Source of the DNA: Pelomonas margarita
GTDB lineage: Bacteria; Pseudomonadota; Gammaproteobacteria; Burkholderiales; Burkholderiaceae_C
NCBI RefSeq assembly: GCF_043555875.1
Contig: NZ_JBIGHW010000008.1
Span: 168,866-232,865, forward strand
DNA: 64,000 nucleotides
Direction: 5' to 3'
In this document: one piece after another, positions 44,648 to 50,722 of the stretch
How the letters are laid out: the number at the start of each line of letters is the position of its first letter
How positions within the stretch are numbered: position 1 is the stretch's first letter
Made by a program: the position numbers and the translations under genes
The notes under the pieces: model-generated
Seen by the model: only the letters and a program-made list of their open reading frames with translations
What the model was told of the DNA's origin: nothing
Database searches by the model: none

Positions 44648-45772
44648 ATGAACGCCAAAGTCTCTTCCGTCCAGCCCGAAGCCCAGCGCTGGTACTCCCA
44701 GGACGACAAGACCAGTGCCACCGACGACGAACGCATCGTCGATGTGACGCCGCTGCCGCCGCCAGAGCACCTGATCCGCTTCTTCCCCATCAGCGGCACG
44801 CCCGTCGAAGCGCTGATCGGCCAGACCCGCCAGCGCATCCGCAACATCATGGCGGCCAAGGACGACCGCCTGCTGGTCATCATCGGCCCCTGCTCCATCC
44901 ACGACCCCCAGGCCGCCATCGAGTACGCGCGCCGCCTGAAGGTCGAGCGTGAGAAGTACGCCGACACGCTGGAGATCGTCATGCGCGTCTACTTCGAGAA
45001 GCCGCGCACGACGGTGGGCTGGAAGGGCCTCATCAATGACCCCTACCTCGACGAGAGCTACCGCATCGACGAGGGCCTGCGTATCGCGCGCCAGCTGCTG
45101 CTGGAGATCAACCGCCTGGGCATGCCGGCGGGTAGCGAGTTCCTGGACGTGATCTCGCCGCAGTACATCGGCGACCTGATCTCCTGGGGCGCCATCGGCG
45201 CGCGCACGACCGAGAGCCAGGTGCACCGCGAGCTGGCCTCGGGCCTCTCAGCCCCAATCGGCTTCAAGAACGGCACCGACGGCAACATCAAGATCGCGAC
45301 CGACGCGATCCAGGCTGCGGCGCGCGGCCATCATTTCCTGTCGGTGCACAAGAACGGCCAAGTCGCCATCGTCGAGACGCGCGGCAATGCCGACTGCCAC
45401 GTCATCCTGCGCGGCGGCAAGGCGCCCAACTACGACGCCAAGAGCGTGGCTGAGGCCTGCGCTGACCTGGACAAGGCCAAGCTGCCGCAGCGCCTGATGG
45501 TTGACTGCTCGCATGCCAACTCCAGCAAGCAGCACCAGCGCCAGCTGGACGTGGCGCGCGACATCGCAGGCCAACTGCGCGAAGGCAGCCAGCAGATCTT
45601 TGGCGTCATGGTGGAGAGCCACCTGAACGACGGCGCCCAGAAGTTCACGCCTGGCAAGGACGACGCGTCTAAGCTGGAATACGGCAAGAGCATCACCGAT
45701 GCCTGCCTGGGCTGGGACGATTCGCTGGCCGTGCTGGACGTGCTGAGCGAGGCGGTCAAGTCGCGCCGTTGA
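44648..45772 (+). CDS. aroG: 3-deoxy-7-phosphoheptulonate (DAHP) synthase, class I
   Basis: A 374-residue enzyme joining PEP and erythrose 4-phosphate, the first step of the shikimate pathway. Signatures: LLVIIGPCSIHDPQAA, MRVYFEKPRTTVGWKGLINDP, GSEFLDVISPQYIGDLISWGAIGARTTESQ, IGFKNGTDG, HVILRGGKAPNYD and MVDCSHANSSK, which together supply the metal and PEP/E4P ligands of the AroF/G/H type. Which amino acid inhibits it cannot be read safely. Expression is probably attenuated by the leader upstream. Terminates at a hairpin shared with the htpG promoter. Confidence 0.95.
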   Translation: MNAKVSSVQPEAQRWYSQDDKTSATDDERIVDVTPLPPPEHLIRFFPISGTPVEALIGQTRQRIRNIMAAKDDRLLVIIGPCSIHDPQAAIEYARRLKVEREKYADTLEIVMRVYFEKPRTTVGWKGLINDPYLDESYRIDEGLRIARQLLLEINRLGMPAGSEFLDVISPQYIGDLISWGAIGARTTESQVHRELASGLSAPIGFKNGTDGNIKIATDAIQAAARGHHFLSVHKNGQVAIVETRGNADCHVILRGGKAPNYDAKSVAEACADLDKAKLPQRLMVDCSHANSSKQHQRQLDVARDIAGQLREGSQQIFGVMVESHLNDGAQKFTPGKDDASKLEYGKSITDACLGWDDSLAVLDVLSEAVKSRR

Positions 45773-45781
45773 TCTCACGCT

Positions 45782-45809
45782 CTTGAAAACCCCTGACGCG
45801 GCCCCATGT
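45782..45809 (+). promoter_or_regulatory. Sigma-32 (RpoH) heat-shock promoter of htpG
   Basis: CTTGAAA (45782-45788), 13-nt spacer, CCCCATGT (45802-45809): both boxes match the RpoH consensus (CTTGAAA / CCCCATNT). The htpG start codon is 37 bp downstream. Confidence 0.88.
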
Positions 45810-45820
45810 GGGCCGCGTTT
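45797..45820 (+). terminator. aroG terminator overlapping the htpG -10 box
   Basis: A perfect 8-bp stem CGCGGCCC/GGGCCGCG with loop CATGT followed by TTT. It ends the aroG transcript and contains the RpoH -10 box of htpG. Confidence 0.65.
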
Positions 45821-45845
45821 CGCGTTTCAGCCCCTCATTCAAGCC

Positions 45846-47726
45846 ATGACCAAGCAAACCCACGCCTTCCAGGCCGAAGTCAAGCAGATCCTGCACCTCG
45901 TCACGCACTCGCTGTACTCCAACAAGGAGATCTTCCTGCGCGAGCTGGTCAGCAACGCCAGCGACGCCTGCGACAAGCTGCGCTTCGAGGCGCTGGACAA
46001 CGCGGCGCTGTTCGAGGACCAGCCCAACCTGGAAGTGCGCATCACTTTCGACGAGGAAGCCAAGACGCTGACCATCAGCGACAACGGCATCGGCATGAGC
46101 GCCGACGAGGCGGCCGCACACCTGGGCACCATCGCCAAGAGCGGCACGCGTGAGTTCATGGCCAAGCTGGACGGTGACCAGAAGAAGGACGCCCAGCTCA
46201 TCGGCCAGTTCGGCGTAGGCTTCTACTCGGGCTTCATCGTTGCCGACCGCATCACCGTCGAGACCCGCCGCGCCGGGCTGCCGGCGACCGAAGCCGTGCG
46301 CTGGAGCAGCGAAGGCACTGGCGAGTACGAGCTGGAGACCATCACCAAGGCCGGCCGCGGCACCGACGTCATCCTGCATCTGCGCGACGGCGAGGAAGAG
46401 TTCCTGAAGACCTGGCGCGTGAAGTCCACGGTGGCCAAGTACAGCGACCACATCTCCCTGCCCATCCTGATGAAGAAGGAGACCTGGGACGCAGAAGCCG
46501 CTAAGCAGGTCGTCACGGACGAGTGGGAGCCCGTCAACAAGGCCTCGGCGCTGTGGTCGCGCTCCAAGAGCGAGGTCACGCAAGAGCAGTACGACGAGTT
46601 CTACAAGCAGATCAGCCACGACAGCGCGGCGCCGTTGGCTTACACGCACAACCGCGTGGAGGGCCGCAGCGAGTACACGCAGCTGCTCTACATCCCGGCT
46701 AAGGCGCCGTTCGACCTGTGGAACCGCGACAAGCGCGGCGGCGTGAAGCTGTATGTGAAGCGCGTCTTCATCATGGACGACGCCGAGGCGCTGATGCCGG
46801 TGTACCTGCGTTTCGTCAAGGGCGTCATCGACTCGGCCGACCTGCCGCTGAACGTCAGCCGTGAGCTGCTGCAGGAAAGCCGCGACGTGAAGGCCATCCG
46901 CGAAGGCTCCACGAAGCGCGTGCTGGGCATGCTGGAAAGCCTGGCCAACAGTGAAGACCAGGCCGAGCGCGACAAGTACGCCGCGTTCTGGACCGACTTC
47001 GGACAGGTGCTGAAGGAAGGCATCGGCGAGGACCACCAGAACCAGGAGCGCCTGGCCAAGCTGTTCCGCTTCGCGTCCACGCACGCCGACGCCAACGTCA
47101 GCCTGGCGGACTACGTGAGCCGCATGAAGGACGGCCAGGAGACCATCTACTACATCACTGCCGACAGCCTGGCTGCCGCCAAGCACAGCCCGCAGCTGGA
47201 GATCTTCCGCAAGAAGGGCATTGAGGTGCTGCTGCTGGTGGACCGCGTCGACGAGTGGATGCTCAGCCACCTGTACGAGTTCGACGGCAAGCCGCTGCAG
47301 TCCGTCGCCAAGGGGGCGGTGGACCTGGGCAAGCTGCTGGACGAGGACGAGAAGAAGAAGGCCGACGAGACCGCCGAGAGCCTGAAGCCCCTGCTGGACA
47401 AGCTCAAGGACGCACTGAGGGACCGTGCCAAGGACGTGCGCGTGACGACCCGTCTGGTCGACTCGCCGGCCTGCATCGTCGTGGAAGAGGGCGATGTGTC
47501 CGGCCATCTGGCGCGGCTGCTGAAGCAGGCCGGCCAGCAGGCGCCGGTGTCGCTGCCCACGCTGGAAATCAACGCCGAGCACGCGCTTGTCAAGAAGCTG
47601 GACGGCAGTGCCCACTTTGACGACCTCGCCCAGGTGCTGTTCGACCAGGCCGTGCTGGCAGAGGGCGGCCACCTGGAAGACCCGGCCGCCTACGTCCGTC
47701 GCGTCAATGCGCTGCTGATGGGCTGA
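45846..47726 (+). CDS. htpG: Chaperone HtpG (Hsp90)
   Basis: A 626-residue Hsp90. N-terminal GHKL ATPase motifs: SNKEIFLRELVSNASDACDKLR, ITISDNGIGM-type motif TISDNGIGMSADEA, IGQFGVGFYSGF. The middle domain has SRELLQESRDVKAIREG, and the C-terminal dimerisation domain ends AYVRRVNALLMG. It is a stress chaperone. Start ATG at 45846 matches family N-termini (MTKQTHAFQAEVKQ). Driven by the RpoH-type promoter just upstream. Confidence 0.98.
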   Translation: MTKQTHAFQAEVKQILHLVTHSLYSNKEIFLRELVSNASDACDKLRFEALDNAALFEDQPNLEVRITFDEEAKTLTISDNGIGMSADEAAAHLGTIAKSGTREFMAKLDGDQKKDAQLIGQFGVGFYSGFIVADRITVETRRAGLPATEAVRWSSEGTGEYELETITKAGRGTDVILHLRDGEEEFLKTWRVKSTVAKYSDHISLPILMKKETWDAEAAKQVVTDEWEPVNKASALWSRSKSEVTQEQYDEFYKQISHDSAAPLAYTHNRVEGRSEYTQLLYIPAKAPFDLWNRDKRGGVKLYVKRVFIMDDAEALMPVYLRFVKGVIDSADLPLNVSRELLQESRDVKAIREGSTKRVLGMLESLANSEDQAERDKYAAFWTDFGQVLKEGIGEDHQNQERLAKLFRFASTHADANVSLADYVSRMKDGQETIYYITADSLAAAKHSPQLEIFRKKGIEVLLLVDRVDEWMLSHLYEFDGKPLQSVAKGAVDLGKLLDEDEKKKADETAESLKPLLDKLKDALRDRAKDVRVTTRLVDSPACIVVEEGDVSGHLARLLKQAGQQAPVSLPTLEINAEHALVKKLDGSAHFDDLAQVLFDQAVLAEGGHLEDPAAYVRRVNALLMG

Positions 47727-47735
47727 TGTTCCTTG

Positions 47736-47757
47736 CCGCCGCCCGGGAGGGCGGCGG
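47736..47757 (+). terminator. Strong hairpin after htpG
   Basis: CCGCCGCCC-GGGA-GGGCGGCGG, a 9-bp perfect GC stem 9 bp after the stop. It lacks a T-run, so it may rely on stem strength alone. Confidence 0.55.
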
Positions 47758-47885
47758 TCTCCGGTCGGGTGAGGCCCGCATTTGTGTGCTTTTGTGACAG
47801 CAATGCGACAACCCCGCCTGCCGGGGGCTTCCGGTCAGATTCACGAGTGGCTACCCTCCTAGGGTTTTCACCGTATTTCGACGAG

Positions 47886-48497
47886 ATGCTCCCGATTGAG
47901 TCTGCCGAGCCCATTGCCGCCGCCGTGCCGGCCGCCATGGTGACCCGCCGTCTGGTGCTGCGTCCTCCCAAGGACAGCGATCTCGACACCCTGCTCGCCC
48001 TGCATGCCGACCCGGCCGTGAGCCGCTTCTGCGCCGCCGCCACGCCCAACGGCCGTGAGGCCACCGAGGCCCAGCTGCAATCCTGGCTGGCGCACTGGCA
48101 GACCCACGGCTTCGGCCATTGGGCCATCGCCGAGCGCGAGCGGCCTGATCAGCTCATCGGTTTCGGCGGCCTGATGAACCGGCGCGTCGTAGGCCATGCC
48201 GGGCTGTACCTGTACTACCGCATCACGCCCCAGGCCTGGGGCCGCGGCCTGGCGTCCGAGATGGCGCTGCATGGCATCACGCAGGCCTTCGAGCAGCGCC
48301 AGGAAGGCGCCGTGGTGGCCGCCGTGCTGCCCAACAACATGCCCACGCGCAAGACGCTGGAAGGACTGGGCCTGCGGGCCAAGGGGACGCTGTCCTTCGG
48401 ACCGGGCAACGCCGCCGCGCTGCTCTACGAGCTGGGCGCCGACCGCTGGGCCAGCCTGCCCCGGTGCGAGCCCGAGCCGGTCGCCTTCGCCGCCTGA
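47886..48497 (+). CDS. GNAT-family N-acetyltransferase (RimJ/RimL type)
   Basis: A 203-residue acetyltransferase: TRRLVLRPPKDSDLDTLLALHADPAVSRF is the Acetyltransf_3 start, GHWAIAERERPDQLIGFGGL the central strands, RITPQAWGRGLASEMALHGI the acetyl-CoA pyrophosphate loop (Q/RxxGxG/A) and AVVAAVLPNNMPTRKTLEGLGL the C-terminal motif. ATG at 47886 was chosen because sequence upstream is not protein-like. Acceptor unknown. Confidence 0.87.
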   Translation: MLPIESAEPIAAAVPAAMVTRRLVLRPPKDSDLDTLLALHADPAVSRFCAAATPNGREATEAQLQSWLAHWQTHGFGHWAIAERERPDQLIGFGGLMNRRVVGHAGLYLYYRITPQAWGRGLASEMALHGITQAFEQRQEGAVVAAVLPNNMPTRKTLEGLGLRAKGTLSFGPGNAAALLYELGADRWASLPRCEPEPVAFAA

Positions 48498-48515
48498 ACG
48501 GTCGAGCGCACCGCC

Positions 48516-48809
48516 ATGACCGACGGCTGGGACATCAGCCCGCCCTTCGACGCCGAGGCGTCGCTGCAGACGCTCAAGCGCTTTCTGCGTGACCAGCGCG
48601 TGCTGGTCGAGCGCGGGGACGCCTGGCAGCTGGCCGGCCAGCCCGTGCTCAAGCTGGCCATCGAGGCCGGCACGCTGCAGTTGCAACTGGCCCGACGCCC
48701 GGCGCGCACGCCGGAGTGGGAGCGGCTCGTGCTGGCCTCGGTCGTCGATGTGCGGCGCGCGCAGGACGAGATCAGGCGCCGGCTCGGCCGCTGGCAGGGC
48801 GACGACTGA
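48516..48809 (+). CDS. Small conserved-looking protein of unknown function
   Basis: A 97-residue soluble protein: MTDGWDISPPFDAEASLQTLKRFLRDQRVLVERGDAWQL..., mixed alpha/beta character, ending in a charged helix (RRAQDEIRRRLGRWQGDD). It follows the acetyltransferase by 18 bp and is probably co-transcribed. I do not recognise a family. Confidence 0.65.
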   Translation: MTDGWDISPPFDAEASLQTLKRFLRDQRVLVERGDAWQLAGQPVLKLAIEAGTLQLQLARRPARTPEWERLVLASVVDVRRAQDEIRRRLGRWQGDD

Positions 48810-48987
48810 CGCACGCAGGAGCGCCGCAAATGTGGGAATCCACACAGACGCGCGGCATGGAAAGCCTGATGCTCGCGGCACGCGACCTGCCCACACGGAG
48901 GTCCGGAATCGTTCCGCTGCCATCCGGCAGCCTGCCCCCGACGGCGGCTCCATCGAAGAGCGCCGTCCAACCGTAGGAGACTTTGCG

Positions 48988-49959
48988 ATGCGCACCCACC
49001 TGCTGCTGGCCGCCGGCCTCATGGCCGCCCTGCCGGCCCTTGCCCAGTACCCGGCCGACAAGCCCGTCACCATCGTCGTGCCCTTCGCGGCCGGCGGCCC
49101 CACCGACAAGGTCGCGCGCGACCTGGCCGAGGCGCTGCGCAAGCCGCTGGGCGCCACCGTCATCATCGAGAACGTCGGCGGCGTCGGCGGCACGCTGGGC
49201 GCCAACAAGGTCGCCAAGGCCTCGCCGGACGGCCACACGCTGCTGCTGCATCACATCGGCATCGCCACGGCCACGGCGCTGTACCGCAACCTGCCCTACA
49301 AGACGCTGGAAGACTTCGAATACCTGGGCATGGTCAACGAAGTGCCGATGACGCTGATCGGCCGCCCCGACCTGCCGGCCACCAGCTACGCCGATCTCGC
49401 CAAGTGGATGGCGGCCAACAAGGGCAAGATCAACCTGGCCAATGCCGGCGTGGGCTCGGCCTCGCACCTGTGCGGCCTGCTGTTCCAGCAGACGGTGCAG
49501 ATCGACATGACCACCGTGCCGTACAAGGGCACGGCGCCGGCCATGAACGACCTGCTGGGCGGCCAGGTCGACATCATGTGCGACCAGACCACCAACACGA
49601 CCGGCCAGATCGAGTCAGGCAAGGTCAAGGCCTTCGCCGTCATGTCGTCCAAGCGCCTGACCAGCGGCTCGCTGGCCAAGCTGCCTACGGCAGACGAGTC
49701 GGGCCTGAAGGGCTTCAACCTCACCATCTGGCACGGCCTGTACGCGCCCAAGGGCACGCCCAAGGCCGTGGTGGACAAGGTCAACACCGCGCTGCGTGCG
49801 GCGCTGAAGGATGCCGACTTCCAGAAGCGCCAGCAGGCACTGGGCGCCGTCGTCATCAGCGACGCGCGTGTCGGCACGGCCGAGCACAAGAAGTTCGTCG
49901 AGGCCGAGATCAACAAGCTGGGCCCCATCATCAAGGCGGCCGGTCAGTACGCCGACTGA
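48988..49959 (+). CDS. Tripartite tricarboxylate transporter receptor (Bug family)
   Basis: A 323-residue periplasmic solute receptor: signal peptide MRTHLLLAAGLMAALPALAQ, then the Bug signatures YPADKPVTIVVPFAAGGPTDKVARDLAE, VIIENVGGVGGTLGANKVAKA, SPDGHTLLL, YKGTAPAMNDLLGGQVDIMCDQ and WHGLYAPKGTPKAVVDKVN. Bug proteins bind carboxylates or related anions, and are often orphan in Burkholderiales. No TctA/TctB genes are adjacent, so this one is orphan too. Strong terminator follows. Confidence 0.92.
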   Translation: MRTHLLLAAGLMAALPALAQYPADKPVTIVVPFAAGGPTDKVARDLAEALRKPLGATVIIENVGGVGGTLGANKVAKASPDGHTLLLHHIGIATATALYRNLPYKTLEDFEYLGMVNEVPMTLIGRPDLPATSYADLAKWMAANKGKINLANAGVGSASHLCGLLFQQTVQIDMTTVPYKGTAPAMNDLLGGQVDIMCDQTTNTTGQIESGKVKAFAVMSSKRLTSGSLAKLPTADESGLKGFNLTIWHGLYAPKGTPKAVVDKVNTALRAALKDADFQKRQQALGAVVISDARVGTAEHKKFVEAEINKLGPIIKAAGQYAD

Positions 49960-50010
49960 GCCCGGGTGCGCTTCAACGGCGCGCCTGACGGCGCTGCCGC
50001 TGCCCCTCGC

Positions 50011-50046
50011 AAGAGCCTGCCACGCGCCGCGTGGCAGGCTCTTTTC
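50011..50046 (+). terminator. Strong intrinsic terminator after the Bug gene
   Basis: AAGAGCCTGCCACGCG pairs with CGCGTGGCAGGCTCTT around a minimal loop, followed by TTC. The 16-bp stem has flanking A and T and can work in both directions. Confidence 0.88.
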
Positions 50047-50357
50047 GTTGCACCAGGCCGTGGCGGTCGCTGCAGGGGCCAGGGCTTGCTGCTGCGGTGC
50101 AGCAGTTCTCCTACACGACGGGCCAGGAGCACCTCCCCCCAAACCTCTGGGATGCCGCTGGTAACTCTTCTGACGCGGCGCCACGCATCCATGTAATCCA
50201 GGTAACTAGTTGTTGAGAGCGTGAATTGGGTCACGGCGTCGTCCATAGACTGCGCCGGGCCATGAGAAAGCGTAACTATTCAGTTGAGCGGCATCGTGGC
50301 GCAACCGGCTCCAGCCTCGGTGGGGAGCCACGCCTCATTCACACCTTGGAGTTACCC
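50047..50357. promoter_or_regulatory. Upstream region of the Tad/Flp locus
   Basis: About 310 bp without a gene, more AT-rich than its surroundings between 50150 and 50300. It contains a CTGCTGC/GCAGCAG hairpin (about 50085-50105). No ORF with protein-like composition is seen. The flp promoter must lie here; no confident sigma-70, sigma-54 or sigma-28 box was identified. GGAG precedes the flp ATG at SD distance. Confidence 0.5.
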
Positions 50358-50624
50358 ATGTCGTTCCACAGCAAGCGCCAGCAACGCGGTCAGGGCATGA
50401 CCGAATACATCATCATCGTGGCGCTGATCGCCATCGCCGCCATCGCCGTCTACCAGATGTTCGGCAACACCGTGCGCAGCCAGACGGCCGCCATCGCCCA
50501 GGAATTGGCCGGCAATGACGGCACCGATTCCAAGGACAACGCGCAGACCGCCGCTGATGCGGCCGCCACCGAGGCCAACGTCAAGCGCAACCTCGACACC
50601 TACACCGGCAACGCCGCCAAGTAA
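50358..50624 (+). CDS. flp: Flp-type pilin
   Basis: An 88-residue prepilin-like protein: leader MSFHSKRQQRG, then QGMTEYIIIVALIAIAAIAVYQMFG. This matches the Flp motif (G-[Q]-x-x-x-E-Y hydrophobic) cleaved by TadV-type peptidases, with the Glu-Tyr pair typical of Flp. The C-terminus is polar and Ala/Asn/Asp-rich, longer than many Flp pilins (50-70 aa). First gene of the Tad locus; a terminator-like hairpin follows, as expected where pilin needs more transcript than the machinery. Confidence 0.88.
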   Translation: MSFHSKRQQRGQGMTEYIIIVALIAIAAIAVYQMFGNTVRSQTAAIAQELAGNDGTDSKDNAQTAADAAATEANVKRNLDTYTGNAAK

Positions 50625-50631
50625 GTCGCCT

Positions 50632-50659
50632 GCCGCGCGGCCTGGCTGCGCGGCCTTTT
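50632..50659 (+). terminator. Partial terminator between flp and the Tad operon
   Basis: GCCGCGC/GCGCGGC stem with a 9-nt loop followed by CTTTTG, 7 bp after the flp stop. It may reduce read-through into the downstream machinery genes. Confidence 0.6.
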
Positions 50660-50722
50660 GCACCGAGTGTTTCGGGAAGCGGGCCGGGATGGCCAGCTTC
50701 TCGCCCCTAGGGAATTCTCATC

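Noticed and set aside
45756..47672. 638-codon minus-strand ORF opposite htpG
   Set aside because: Shadow of a highly conserved chaperone gene; no recognisable domain.
50180..50340. Sigma-54 or sigma-28 promoter for flp
   Set aside because: No TGGCAC-N5-TTGC or TAAA-N15-GCCGATAA match with correct spacing could be found.
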